From positions 124,001 through 188,000 of the forward strand of contig NZ_FNUR01000006.1 in assembly GCF_900108105.1 (NCBI RefSeq): a stretch of DNA of 64,000 nucleotides, written 5' to 3'. Both the position numbers and the translations under genes were made by a program. The notes under the pieces were generated by a model. The model saw only the letters and a list, made by a program, of their open reading frames with translations, made no database searches and was not told where the DNA came from. Positions 7,752 through 17,382 of the stretch are shown in pieces (position 1 is the stretch's first letter; every line of letters starts with the position of its first letter). The stretch comes from Butyrivibrio sp. Su6. Its GTDB lineage: Bacteria > Bacillota > Clostridia > Lachnospirales > Lachnospiraceae.

Positions 7752-10040
7752 ATGAAACGCTTAAAGTCAGTTTTAGCGCTTATCATCGTTCTGTTACTGC
7801 TGGGGGGAGTTGGATATTCAGCAGTGTACGGACTTGGTGAAGACAAGTCAGGTTCTTTATCCAGTATCAATTTAGGACTTGATCTTGCAGGTGGTGTCAG
7901 CATCACTTACGAAGTTGTTGGAGATGAGAATCCTGATAAGGAGGATATGTCTGATACAATCTACAAGCTTCAGCAGCGTGTAGATCAGTACAGCACAGAG
8001 GCTCTTGTTTATCAGGAAGGTTCTAACAGAATCAATATAGAGATTCCTGGTGTCTCAGATGCCAATGCGATCTTAGAGGATCTCGGACAGCCCGGTAACC
8101 TTTACTTTATTGCCCAGACTGATGCAGAAGGCAATGAAAACTACACATACCACTCAGGATTTACAGCAGAAGGTGGTCTTGAGACTGATGAAGATGGCAA
8201 CATTCTTTTTGGTTATGTTCTCAACAAGACACTTGAAGAGCTTCAGGCAGATGGTTCTATAGTTCTTTCAGGAGATCAGGTATCAGTTGCTCAGGCTGCA
8301 GCTCAGCAGGATTCATATGGTTCACAGGAACCTGTTGTTTCTCTTGAGTTTACAGAAGAGGGCAAGACAGCGTTTGCTGAGGCTACCAAGAAGGCATATG
8401 CAGCTGGAGAGACAATCGGTATCTACTATGATGGCCAGTTCATTTCTGTTCCTAAGGTTCAGGCAGAAATTACTGATGGTAAGGCCGTTATCACTGGAAT
8501 GAGCTCATATGAAGAGGCTCAGAACCTTGCTTCTATGATCAGAATCGGTGGACTTAAGCTTCAGCTTAACGAACTTAGATCAAACGTTGTAGGTGCTCAG
8601 CTTGGTTCAGATGCTATCAGAACATCACTTATTGCAGCAGCTGTTGGTTTCGCTCTTATAGCAGTTCTGATGATCATATTCTTCAGACTCCTTGGTTTTT
8701 CAGCTACACTTGCACTTGCATTCTACTGCGGACTTATGGTATTCCTTCTTTCCGCATTTGATATGACACTTACTCTTCCTGGTATAGCAGGTATTATTCT
8801 TTCAATCGGTATGGCGGTTGATGCTAACGTACTTGTTTTCTCCAGAATTAAAGAAGAGCTTGCTGTTGGCAAGACAGTTGATGAAGCTAGAAAGAACGGT
8901 TACAACAAGGCTCTTTCATCAATCCTTGATGGTAACATCACAACTCTTATCGTAGCTATCGTTCTTAGAATTGGCGGAACAGGTTCAATCAAGGGATTTG
9001 CTGAGACACTTATGCTTGGTATCATCCTTTCAATGTTCACAGCTCTTGTAGTTACAAGACTTATTACTTCAATACTTTATGGCCTTGGACTTGAGAATCC
9101 TGTTCTCTACGGTAAGGCAAAGGCAGTTAAGAAATTTGATTTCGTTGGAAAGAGAAGAATCTTCTATCTCGTTTCATGTGCAGTACTTGTAGTTGGTATT
9201 ATCACAATGGCAGTTAACGCATCAGCAGGAAAGGGGGCATTCAACTACAGCCTTGACTTCGTTGGTGGTACATCAACAACAGTTACTTTTGACAGATCAT
9301 ATGAGCTTGCTGAGCTTGAGAGCACAGTAGCAAATGATATCAAGAGCGCTGCAGGAATCAATGAGATTCAGATCCAGACAGTATCTGGTACAAATCAGGT
9401 AATCTTTAAGACATCTACTCTTAATGTTTCTCAGAGAGAAGCAGTAGAGGATGTACTTGAGAGCAATTACGGAGTATCTGCTGATAATGTTGCAGCTGAG
9501 ACAATCAGTTCAACAATCAGTGGTGAGATGAGATCAAGCGCCATCAAAGCTCTCCTTGTAGCCCTTATCCTTATGCTTATCTACATTTGGATCAGATTCA
9601 AGGATATCAAGTTTGGTGCAGCTGCTATCATCGCCCTTGCACACGATACACTTATTGTAATTACAGCTTATGCACTTACAAGACTTTCAGTTGGTAATAC
9701 ATTCATCGCTGTAATCCTTACAATCATCGGTTACTCAATCAACGATACAATCGTTACATTCGATCGTATCCGTGAGAACCTTCACAATGCAACAAACAGA
9801 AAAGAAGAGGCAGAGCTTGTTAATAGCAGTGTAGCTCAGACAGTAACAAGAAGTATCTTTACTTCAGCAACAACATTCTTCACTGTAGCTGCCCTTTATG
9901 TATTTGGTGTAGCAGATATTAAGGCATTTGCACTTCCACTTATGGTTGGTGTTGTTTGTGGTACATATTCATCAATCTTTATTGCATCACCAATGTGGTA
10001 TGATCTTAAGACAAAGTTCAAAACATTGTTTGCAAAGTAA
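7752..10040 (+). CDS. secDF: Protein translocase subunit SecDF (fused SecD-SecF)
   Basis: 762 aa. The SecD half has an N-terminal membrane helix, the LDLAGGVSITYEV motif, a large external domain (about 50-270) and five membrane helices. The SecF half starts near residue 470 with its own helix and the SLDFVGGTSTTVTF motif. The protein uses the proton gradient to pull exported proteins through SecYEG. GGGAGG at 7737-7742 favours the ATG at 7752 over the one at 7734. A strong terminator follows. Closeness to the SCIFF genes is suggestive but no functional link is established. Confidence 0.93.
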   Translation: MKRLKSVLALIIVLLLLGGVGYSAVYGLGEDKSGSLSSINLGLDLAGGVSITYEVVGDENPDKEDMSDTIYKLQQRVDQYSTEALVYQEGSNRINIEIPGVSDANAILEDLGQPGNLYFIAQTDAEGNENYTYHSGFTAEGGLETDEDGNILFGYVLNKTLEELQADGSIVLSGDQVSVAQAAAQQDSYGSQEPVVSLEFTEEGKTAFAEATKKAYAAGETIGIYYDGQFISVPKVQAEITDGKAVITGMSSYEEAQNLASMIRIGGLKLQLNELRSNVVGAQLGSDAIRTSLIAAAVGFALIAVLMIIFFRLLGFSATLALAFYCGLMVFLLSAFDMTLTLPGIAGIILSIGMAVDANVLVFSRIKEELAVGKTVDEARKNGYNKALSSILDGNITTLIVAIVLRIGGTGSIKGFAETLMLGIILSMFTALVVTRLITSILYGLGLENPVLYGKAKAVKKFDFVGKRRIFYLVSCAVLVVGIITMAVNASAGKGAFNYSLDFVGGTSTTVTFDRSYELAELESTVANDIKSAAGINEIQIQTVSGTNQVIFKTSTLNVSQREAVEDVLESNYGVSADNVAAETISSTISGEMRSSAIKALLVALILMLIYIWIRFKDIKFGAAAIIALAHDTLIVITAYALTRLSVGNTFIAVILTIIGYSINDTIVTFDRIRENLHNATNRKEEAELVNSSVAQTVTRSIFTSATTFFTVAALYVFGVADIKAFALPLMVGVVCGTYSSIFIASPMWYDLKTKFKTLFAK

Positions 10041-10060
10041 TTTTCGTAGTATAAAATGTT

Positions 10061-10092
10061 GGAGATATGGTTTATCCATATCTCCATTTTTT
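10061..10092 (+). terminator. Rho-independent terminator after secDF
   Basis: GGAGATATGG, a 5-nt loop, then CCATATCTCC and a run of Ts: a perfect 10-bp stem. Confidence 0.9.
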
Positions 10093-10107
10093 ATGTAATT
10101 GGAAAAT

Positions 10108-10157
10108 GAATGCTAAAGCATTCGCGCTCGGCGCGAGAATGTCGCAAGCGACATTCT
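10108..10157. repeat. Cluster of three adjacent perfect hairpins
   Basis: Three inverted repeats lie back to back: GAATGC/GCATTC with a 4-nt loop, CGCGC/GCGCG with a 3-nt loop, and AGAATGTCGC/GCGACATTCT with a 2-nt loop. The first and third share the GAATG/CATTC ends. There is no T-run, so this is not an ordinary terminator. It sits in the leader of msrA, 27 bp before the start codon. Confidence 0.75.
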
Positions 10158-10183
10158 AATTAAACTAGAAAGGATTTCAGATT

Positions 10184-10669
10184 ATGAAAGAGGCATATTT
10201 TGCAGGGGGATGTTTTTGGTGTGTGACACCTATTTATAAGATGTACGGCGTTGATAAGGTTATTTGCGGCTACGCAGGTGGTGATGAGGAGAATCCAACC
10301 TACGAACAGGTTAAACATCAGGAGACTGGCCATCGTGAGACCATAAAGCTTGTATATGACCCTGAGAAGGTATCATATGATAAGTTACTGGATATTTATT
10401 TTGCAAATGTAGATCCATTTGATGCTGAGGGACAGTTTATCGACAAGGGATTTTCTTATACTCTGGCAATTTTCTATGGCAATGAAGAGGAAAAGGCTCT
10501 TGCCCAATCTAAACTTGATAAAATAGCAGCAGATTCAGGCAAGGAAACATTTGTTGAACTGTTGCCTTATAAAAACTTCTATGAAGCAGAAGAGTATCAC
10601 CAGGATTATTACTTGAAAAATCCTGAGGCCTTTGAAAAGGAACTCATCGAATCCGGAAGAAAGAAGTAA
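10184..10669 (+). CDS. msrA: Peptide methionine sulfoxide reductase MsrA
   Basis: 161 aa, full family length. The catalytic GCFWC motif is at residues 9-13, followed by GYAGG, YEQVKHQETGHRE and the YHQDYYLKNP tail motif. It reduces methionine-S-sulfoxide in proteins using thioredoxin. There is no fused MsrB domain. It lies between two terminators and so is probably transcribed alone. The leader contains a cluster of three small hairpins that could affect translation. Confidence 0.95.
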   Translation: MKEAYFAGGCFWCVTPIYKMYGVDKVICGYAGGDEENPTYEQVKHQETGHRETIKLVYDPEKVSYDKLLDIYFANVDPFDAEGQFIDKGFSYTLAIFYGNEEEKALAQSKLDKIAADSGKETFVELLPYKNFYEAEEYHQDYYLKNPEAFEKELIESGRKK

Positions 10670-10748
10670 CAATGGGCTGATTTGAAAGACTTGCATCAAT
10701 TTTAGGCAGTGAGGTAGTAAAATAATCAAACATAAATGATTTATTCAT

Positions 10749-10787
10749 GATGCGGAACGGATAGTATAATCTGTTCCGCATCTTTTT
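10749..10787 (+). terminator. Rho-independent terminator after msrA
   Basis: GATGCGGAAC and GTTCCGCATC form a long stem with inner pairs, followed by TTTTT. Confidence 0.9.
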
Positions 10788-10871
10788 ATAAAATATGGTA
10801 ATATATACAAAGCGCACCGCATAAAATACAAGGTGGTGCGCATTTATTATTATGTAACAAAGAGGATAGAT

Positions 10872-12734
10872 ATGGCAAAATGGATGATAGCAAATAAGAA
10901 GGCTGATTTTGATGGAATCGCTGCTAAATATGGCATTTCCAATATCACAGCCAGACTTATTGCTAATAGACTTATAAATTCCAGAGAGACAGAAAAAGAA
11001 GACTGTTCCTTGGAAAAGGTGGATGAGTATCTGAACGGCGGCGTTTCGATGCTCCATGATCCATTTAAAATGGCAGACATGGAAAAGGGCGCCAGGGTGA
11101 TGCTCTCCAGAATAGCTGAGGGAGCAAAGATCCGTGTTATAGGCGACTATGACGTAGATGGTATATGTTCTTCATACATACTTGTTGATGGACTAAGGCT
11201 CTTTGGAGCAGATGTGGACTGTGTTCTTCCTGACAGGATCAAGGATGGCTATGGCCTTAGTATCAAGCTTGTTGATGCTGCTATTGAAGACGGTATTGAT
11301 ACTATCATTACCTGCGACAATGGAATTGCAGCTTTTGAGCAGATCAAACATGCAAAAGAAAAAGGCATGACTGTAGTTGTTACAGATCACCACGAAGTTC
11401 CTTTTGAGACGGCTCAGGATGAAGCAGGTGATGATTCATTTGGACCTGAGACTTGTGTGAAAAAAGAGATATTACCGCCTGCAGATGCGGTTATAGACCC
11501 CAAGAGAGCTGAGGGTGAGTATCCTTTTAAAGAGATTTGCGGAGCAGTTGTTGCTTATAAGTTCCTGCAGGTTATGGCGCAGATAAAGGCTTCTGAAAAA
11601 GAAGACCCAGAGTTTGATGAGCTGATTGGAAGATTTTTTGCTGAAAAGATCATCTTTGCGGGCATTGCAACAGTTTGCGATGTCATGGAACTTAAGGATG
11701 AGAACAGGATAATCGTAAAAGAGTCTTTAAAGCGCATCAGATTTACAGAAAATAAGGGTCTTAAAGCTCTTATTGATGTAAATAGCATTGATGCGAGCGC
11801 TATGACTGGATATCACTATGGTTTCATCATAGGTCCCTGTCTTAATGCCACAGGAAGGCTTGATCTGGCCACAAGAGCATTATCATTGTTTTTTGCTGAA
11901 GATGAGGCTGAGGCCGCTATGATTGCCGGAGATTTAAAGGCCCTTAACGACAGCAGAAAAGACATGACTAAAGAGGGTGTTGATGCGGCTATAGAAATTG
12001 TGGATGAAGAGGCTGGTAAGGGCGAACTTCCCAAGGTTATTGTGCTGTATCTTCCCAATGTCCACGAATCTATCGCAGGTATAATAGCAGGTAAGATAAA
12101 GGAAAAGTACTACAGGCCTACGATCGTTCTTACAAAGGCAGCTGATGGAGGCGCAAAGGGCTCCGGAAGGTCTATTGAAAGCTATGATATGTTCCAGCAT
12201 CTTTCAGCATGTAAAGAGCTCTTTACAAAGTTTGGCGGACATAAGATGGCTGCGGGACTATCACTTCCTGAAGAAAACATTGAGACCCTTCGCACAAGAC
12301 TCAATAATGAGTGTGAGCTTACAGCCAGCGACTATGAGAGAATAGTCCATCTTGATATGGTAATGCCCCTTAAGTATGCGAGCATGGAGCTTGTTAAGGA
12401 ATTTAGTAAGTTGGAACCTTTTGGAACAGGTAATACCAAGCCTATGTTTGCCCAAAAGGATGTAAAGCTTTTATCGGGAAGAATCCTTGGTAAAAACAAA
12501 AATTGTGGAAAATACAGAGTATCTGATGATTCAAATAATTATTTTGATATGATGTATTTTGGAGATATGGATAAGTGGCATGAATTCCTCAGAGAAAAAT
12601 ATGGCCAGAACGCTGTAGATGAGCTTTATGATGGAAGAGCTTACAATATGAAGGTGAGCATTGCGTATTATCCGGATATTAACAGCTATCAGGGAAGAGA
12701 ATCAGTTCAGATAGTTATGAGCGACTTCACATGA
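10872..12734 (+). CDS. recJ: Single-stranded-DNA-specific exonuclease RecJ
   Basis: 620 aa. The DHH phosphoesterase core shows GDYDVDG near residue 91 and TDHHEVP near residue 171. A DHHA1 part follows with the GGHKMAAGLSL motif, and the C-terminal OB-like domain includes LEPFGTGNTKPMF. It degrades single-stranded DNA 5' to 3' in recombination and mismatch repair. The ATG at 10872 has AGAGGA at 10861-10866; an upstream in-frame GTG at 10833 lacks a ribosome site. Confidence 0.93.
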   Translation: MAKWMIANKKADFDGIAAKYGISNITARLIANRLINSRETEKEDCSLEKVDEYLNGGVSMLHDPFKMADMEKGARVMLSRIAEGAKIRVIGDYDVDGICSSYILVDGLRLFGADVDCVLPDRIKDGYGLSIKLVDAAIEDGIDTIITCDNGIAAFEQIKHAKEKGMTVVVTDHHEVPFETAQDEAGDDSFGPETCVKKEILPPADAVIDPKRAEGEYPFKEICGAVVAYKFLQVMAQIKASEKEDPEFDELIGRFFAEKIIFAGIATVCDVMELKDENRIIVKESLKRIRFTENKGLKALIDVNSIDASAMTGYHYGFIIGPCLNATGRLDLATRALSLFFAEDEAEAAMIAGDLKALNDSRKDMTKEGVDAAIEIVDEEAGKGELPKVIVLYLPNVHESIAGIIAGKIKEKYYRPTIVLTKAADGGAKGSGRSIESYDMFQHLSACKELFTKFGGHKMAAGLSLPEENIETLRTRLNNECELTASDYERIVHLDMVMPLKYASMELVKEFSKLEPFGTGNTKPMFAQKDVKLLSGRILGKNKNCGKYRVSDDSNNYFDMMYFGDMDKWHEFLREKYGQNAVDELYDGRAYNMKVSIAYYPDINSYQGRESVQIVMSDFT

Positions 12735-12744
12735 TATAAAAAAA

Positions 12745-12832
12745 CTCCCCCTAAAACCACAAAAACACACGCGAAGCGTGTGTCTGCGGTTTCTTATGAG
12801 GGGGAGATAGTGAGCCTTAGCTCATATCTTTA
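12745..12832 (+). terminator. Double-hairpin terminator region after recJ
   Basis: An outer CTCCCCCT/AGGGGGAG stem encloses a CACACGC-GAA-GCGTGTG hairpin. A second hairpin (AGATA, TGAGC, GCTCA, TATCT) follows and runs into TTTAAATA. The first hairpin has its A-tract on the 5' side, so it would act better on the minus strand. Confidence 0.6.
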
Positions 12833-12896
12833 AATATATATTACTCCTAAATTGTGAATAAAATGTGACGAAAAAATAAAAAATGGGAGGGCTTAC

Positions 12897-14384
12897 ATGA
12901 AGCTTAGTAAATTACTGGAAAATCTCGAATACAAAATCACAAAAGGAAACTCTTTTGAAGAAATCAGTGCTGATTCAGTAGAGATAAGGGACGTTGTAAA
13001 CGATAACCGTAAAATTTCAGAAGGATCTCTTTTCATCTGTATCAAGGGAGCAAATTTTGACGGACATTCCTGTGCAAAAGAAGCGGCAGAAAAAAAGGCT
13101 GCAGCAATTGTTGTAAGTCAGGATGTTGAGCTTCCTGAAAATTCAGAAATAGCAGTTGTCAGAGTTGAGGACACAAGATATGCAATGGCCTTTATTTCAG
13201 CAGCATATTTTGACCATCCTGCAAGAAAACTTAAGACAATCGGTATCACAGGAACAAAGGGTAAGACTACAACAACATATCTTATCAGAAACATGCTTGA
13301 GAATGCCGGACACAAGGTTGGCCTTATCGGAACAATAGAAGTAATTATCGGTGATGAGCATATCCATGCAGAAAACACAACACCTGAGTCCTATAATCTT
13401 CAGGAGTACATGGCTAAAATGGTAGAAGCAGGCTGTGACAGTGTTGTTATGGAGGTTTCTTCACAGGGACTTATGCTACACAGAACACAGGGCTTCATAT
13501 TCGATATCGGCATCTTTACAAACATTGAGCCAGATCATATCGGACCTAATGAGCACAAGGATTTCGACGATTATATGCACTGCAAAGGTCTTTTGTTCAA
13601 ACAGTGTAAGGTAGGTATCTGCAATGGTGATGATATTCACACAGACGACATTTTGGAAGGCCATACCTGCGAAGTTGAAACCTATGGATTTGGTGAGGGC
13701 AATGATATAAGAGCTATAAATCTTGCTTATATCCACAAACCGGGCCAGCTTGGCGTGTTCTTTGATACAGACGGACTTATAAAGGTTCATGCTGAGGTTG
13801 AAACTCCCGGTAAGTTCAGCGTTTTAAATGCTCTTTGCGCAATTGCTGTTGCAAGACACTTTGGCTGCAGTGAAGCTGAGATTGCGCCAGCCCTTAAGGG
13901 AGCCAAGGTAAAGGGAAGGATCGAGATGGTAAAGGTTTCTGATGACTTTACACTTATGATCGACTATGCCCACAACGCTATGGCACTTAAGAGTCTTCTT
14001 ACTACACTTAGAGATTATCATCCAAACAGACTTATCTGCCTCTTTGGATGCGGTGGAAACAGAAGTAAGCTCCGCAGATTTGAGATGGGCGAAGTGAGCG
14101 GTAAGTATGCTGACTTTACAATCATTACTTCAGATAACCCAAGATTTGAGGAGCCTGAAGATATCATGAACGATATTGAGACAGGTATGAAAAAGACAGA
14201 TGGTAAATACATTAAGATCACTGACAGAAAAGAGGCTATTGCTTATGCCATTGATCACGGCGAGCAGGGCGATATCATAGTTCTTGCAGGTAAGGGCCAT
14301 GAGGACTATCAGGAGATCAAAGGTGTGAAATACCACATGGATGAACGTGAACTCATTCAGGAAATCCTTGAAGAACGTAAGTAA
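12897..14384 (+). CDS. murE: UDP-N-acetylmuramyl-tripeptide synthetase (MurE)
   Basis: 495 aa Mur ligase. The ATP-binding loop GTKGKTTTT is near residue 117, and the central and C-terminal domains are complete. The DNPR motif near residue 412 (SDNPRFEEPEDI) is typical of enzymes that add meso-diaminopimelate, so a DAP-type peptidoglycan is inferred. The reaction joins the third residue to UDP-MurNAc-L-Ala-D-Glu in the cytoplasm. GGGAGG precedes the ATG. No other mur genes flank it, so it is dispersed from the dcw cluster. Confidence 0.93.
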   Translation: MKLSKLLENLEYKITKGNSFEEISADSVEIRDVVNDNRKISEGSLFICIKGANFDGHSCAKEAAEKKAAAIVVSQDVELPENSEIAVVRVEDTRYAMAFISAAYFDHPARKLKTIGITGTKGKTTTTYLIRNMLENAGHKVGLIGTIEVIIGDEHIHAENTTPESYNLQEYMAKMVEAGCDSVVMEVSSQGLMLHRTQGFIFDIGIFTNIEPDHIGPNEHKDFDDYMHCKGLLFKQCKVGICNGDDIHTDDILEGHTCEVETYGFGEGNDIRAINLAYIHKPGQLGVFFDTDGLIKVHAEVETPGKFSVLNALCAIAVARHFGCSEAEIAPALKGAKVKGRIEMVKVSDDFTLMIDYAHNAMALKSLLTTLRDYHPNRLICLFGCGGNRSKLRRFEMGEVSGKYADFTIITSDNPRFEEPEDIMNDIETGMKKTDGKYIKITDRKEAIAYAIDHGEQGDIIVLAGKGHEDYQEIKGVKYHMDERELIQEILEERK

Positions 14385-14408
14385 TGAGAAGCATATAAAA
14401 TAACTTGA

Positions 14409-14454
14409 AAAATGTGTATCTGTTTTTTACATAAGTGGATACACATTTTTTTAT
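14409..14454 (+). terminator. Rho-independent terminator after murE
   Basis: AAATGTGTATC and GGATACACATTT pair as a stem, followed by a T-run. Confidence 0.85.
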
Positions 14455-14535
14455 TAATGACTGTCATGAGAGCTTTTACGTTATGATAAAATAATCTTTG
14501 TAAGTTGGATCAGAGGAGAAATAAAGGTTAGATTT

Positions 14536-16782
14536 ATGTACGCTAACGTTATTATAGATATTTCACATGAAAAAGTTGATAGGACGTTTCAGTATAGGAT
14601 ACCGGACAGGCTCCTTGAGGTGTGTGATATTGGAATGCCTGTGAAGGTTCCTTTCGGAAGGGGAGATAATGTACGAACCGGGTATATTGTTGAACTTACA
14701 GAGGAACCCAATTGGGACCCTGACAAGATTAAAGAGATAATTGATGTGGAAAGGGACCTTATTTCCGCAGAGGATATTTCAATAAGGCTTGCTGCCTGGA
14801 TGAAAAGACAGTACGGCTCTACCATGATAGCTGCCCTTAAGACTGTTCTTCCTGCTTCTAAAAAGCAGGCAAGACAGATACACAAATTTATTTCTTTAAG
14901 ACTTCCTGAAAGGGAGGCAAGAGACCTCTACAACGAGTGCGTAAGGAAAAAGCAAAAGGCTAGAGAGCGTCTTTTGAAGGAGCTTATAGATAATCCCGAT
15001 GACAGGATTCCCTATGAATTTATCACAGGCAAGCTAAATGTGTCTTCACAGGCCATAAAGAGCCTTAGTGACAAAGGAATCATTGCCATAGAAAGTGAAG
15101 AGTATTACAGAAAACCCATAGCTGCTGATGGTGAAAGGTATGGCAAAAAGACTTTGAGCGATGAGCAGCAGCATATCGTAGATACTGTTAAAAGAGATTA
15201 TGACGAGGGCAAAAGAGATACTTACCTTATCCACGGAATAACAGGAAGTGGTAAGACAGAAGTGTACATTGCCCTTATTGATGATGTGATAAAAAGAGGA
15301 AAGCAGGCGATTGTCCTGATTCCAGAAATTGCCCTTACTTATCAGACTCTGATGCGCTTTTACAGGCACTTTGGCGACAGAGTATCAGTAATGAATTCCA
15401 CGCTTTCACCGGGAGAAAAGTTTGATCAGATGGAGAGAGCCAGAAATGGGGATATTGATATTATCATCGGCCCAAGGTCAGCTCTTTTCACACCATTTCC
15501 AAACACAGGAATTATTATTATCGATGAGGAACATGAGGCCACTTACAAGAGCGAGACTATGCCCAAATACCACGCAAGGGAAGTAGCAATAGAACTATCA
15601 CACCTTCTTCCTGACGGGGCGGCAGTTGTGCTTGGCTCAGCTACGCCTTCACTTGAGGCCTACTACAAGGCAAAGACCGGGCAGATAAAGCTCTTTGAGC
15701 TTAATAAGAGACTTACAGGCGGAACGCTTCCTACCGTTGAGATTGCGGATTTAAGGGAAGAGCTTCGGGCCGGAAATCGGTCCATTTTTTCCAGAAGGCT
15801 CTTTGAACTTATGGAGGACAGATTCCAAAAAGACGAGCAGGTCATGCTGTTTATCAACAGAAGAGGACTTGCGGGATTTATCTCCTGCAGGGGCTGCGGC
15901 CATGTATTTAAGTGCCCGCACTGCGATGTTTCTTTGTCAGAGCATCGGGGTGGAAGACTTGTATGCCACTACTGCGGATATGAGCAGGCACGGCCCAAAA
16001 TATGCCCTGAATGCGGCTCAAAATACGTCTCATCTTTCAGAGCAGGAACGCAGCAGATTGAAGATGAGGTAAAAAAATATTTTCCGGATGCTAAGGTCCT
16101 TAGGATGGATGCTGATACCACGAGGACAAAGGGAAGCTATGAAAAGATCCTTGGAGCTTTTGCCAACAAGGAAGCAAATGTACTGGTAGGAACTCAGATG
16201 ATAGTAAAGGGCCATGATTTCCCTGACGTTACCCTGGTGGGGATACTTGCAGCGGATATGTCACTTTATGCCAGCGACTACAGGGCAAGTGAGAGAACTT
16301 TCCAGCTGCTTACCCAGGCTGCGGGAAGAGCCGGCAGAGGAGAGAAAAGAGGAAACGTGGTGATCCAGAGCTATCAGCCTGACCACTACAGCATTCTTGC
16401 GGCAGCAGATCAGGATTACAAAGGCTTTTACGAGGAAGAGATTGCTTACAGAGACCTTCTAAGGTACCCACCGGTTTCACATATGATGTCTGTTCAGATC
16501 CAGTGTAAAAATGAGGCAGAAGGGATTGCATTTGCCACAAAGCTGAGGGCAGTCATGGAACAAAAAAAGATTCCTAATGTTGTCTATATAGGCCCTGCAT
16601 CAGCAGCTATAGGAAAGATAAACGACATATACCGAATGGCTATCTATGTCAAGGCAGATGATATGGACATTTTGGTGAAGTTAAAAGATATGGTCGAAAA
16701 GTATATAAGAATGCTTGAAGACAGGGGATATCTTAAGAATATCACTACCCAGTTTGATTTTGATCCAGTCAATGGATTCTAA
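14536..16782 (+). CDS. priA: Primosomal protein N' (replication restart helicase PriA)
   Basis: 748 aa. It has an N-terminal DNA-binding domain (MYANVIIDISHEKVDRTFQY), a Walker A box GITGSGKTEVY near residue 233, and a DEEH box near 329. Two zinc-binding cysteine clusters lie near residues 450-490 (CRGCGHVFKCPHC, CHYCGY, CPECGS), and the helicase C-terminal motifs GTQMIVKGHDFP and QAAGRAGRG follow. It restarts collapsed replication forks. The following gene is def, and fmt lies further downstream, a common Firmicute grouping (priA-def-fmt), here interrupted by an ABC transporter. Confidence 0.95.
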   Translation: MYANVIIDISHEKVDRTFQYRIPDRLLEVCDIGMPVKVPFGRGDNVRTGYIVELTEEPNWDPDKIKEIIDVERDLISAEDISIRLAAWMKRQYGSTMIAALKTVLPASKKQARQIHKFISLRLPEREARDLYNECVRKKQKARERLLKELIDNPDDRIPYEFITGKLNVSSQAIKSLSDKGIIAIESEEYYRKPIAADGERYGKKTLSDEQQHIVDTVKRDYDEGKRDTYLIHGITGSGKTEVYIALIDDVIKRGKQAIVLIPEIALTYQTLMRFYRHFGDRVSVMNSTLSPGEKFDQMERARNGDIDIIIGPRSALFTPFPNTGIIIIDEEHEATYKSETMPKYHAREVAIELSHLLPDGAAVVLGSATPSLEAYYKAKTGQIKLFELNKRLTGGTLPTVEIADLREELRAGNRSIFSRRLFELMEDRFQKDEQVMLFINRRGLAGFISCRGCGHVFKCPHCDVSLSEHRGGRLVCHYCGYEQARPKICPECGSKYVSSFRAGTQQIEDEVKKYFPDAKVLRMDADTTRTKGSYEKILGAFANKEANVLVGTQMIVKGHDFPDVTLVGILAADMSLYASDYRASERTFQLLTQAAGRAGRGEKRGNVVIQSYQPDHYSILAAADQDYKGFYEEEIAYRDLLRYPPVSHMMSVQIQCKNEAEGIAFATKLRAVMEQKKIPNVVYIGPASAAIGKINDIYRMAIYVKADDMDILVKLKDMVEKYIRMLEDRGYLKNITTQFDFDPVNGF

Positions 16783-16789
16783 TGGGATA

Positions 16790-16822
16790 TTGACATTTCT
16801 GCTTAAATTGATATCATATAAT
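16790..16822 (+). promoter_or_regulatory. Possible promoter upstream of def
   Basis: TTGACA at 16790 is a perfect -35 box. The only perfect TATAAT (16817) lies 21 bp further on, which is too far. TATCAT at 16812 gives 16-bp spacing and is the more plausible -10. Confidence 0.4.
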
Positions 16823-16872
16823 GAATTGTATAAAATCTAATGTTTTTTGAACAATAAATAAAGGAGGCCAAA

Positions 16873-17376
16873 ATGGCACTTAGAACTATTAGAGAATATG
16901 GCGATGAAGTACTTGAGCGTCGCTGCAAAGAAGTTAAGGAAGTAACACCAAGGATCAGAGAGCTTGTAGAGGATATGCTCGAGACTATGTATGATGCAAA
17001 CGGAGTTGGTCTTGCAGCTCCTCAGGTTGGAATTTTAAAGAGAATAGTAGTTATTGATGTTTCACCTGAAGCTGATGATCCTATAGTTATGATAAATCCT
17101 GAGATCCTTGAGACTTCAGGCGAGCAGACAGGATATGAGGGATGTCTTTCTATTCCTGGTAAGTCCGGCGTTGTTACAAGACCTAACTATGTTAAGGCAA
17201 AAGCATTTGACCTTGATATGAACGAATTTGTTATTGAAGGAGAGGAACTCCTTGCAAGAGCTATCTGCCATGAGCTCGATCACCTTGACGGACACATGTA
17301 TGTGGAGAAGGTTGAGGGCGAACTTGTAGACAACGAGGAACTCATGCAGGAGCAGGAGTCAGAGGACGAAGAATAA
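16873..17376 (+). CDS. def: Peptide deformylase
   Basis: 167 aa with all three active-site motifs: GVGLAAPQVG, EGCLSIPG, and HELDH near residue 131, which hold the catalytic metal. It removes the formyl group from new polypeptides at the ribosome exit. AAAGGAGG precedes the ATG. It lies just upstream of an amino-acid ABC permease, while fmt, the enzyme that adds the formyl group, is 2.4 kb further on. The C-terminal tail is acidic (EEQ- and E-rich), which is unremarkable. Confidence 0.95.
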   Translation: MALRTIREYGDEVLERRCKEVKEVTPRIRELVEDMLETMYDANGVGLAAPQVGILKRIVVIDVSPEADDPIVMINPEILETSGEQTGYEGCLSIPGKSGVVTRPNYVKAKAFDLDMNEFVIEGEELLARAICHELDHLDGHMYVEKVEGELVDNEELMQEQESEDEE

Positions 17377-17382
17377 TAATAC

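Noticed and set aside
16790-16822. Consensus sigma-A promoter from TTGACA and TATAAT before def
   Set aside because: Spacing between these two perfect boxes is 21 bp; only a weaker -10 gives proper spacing, so it is listed with low confidence.
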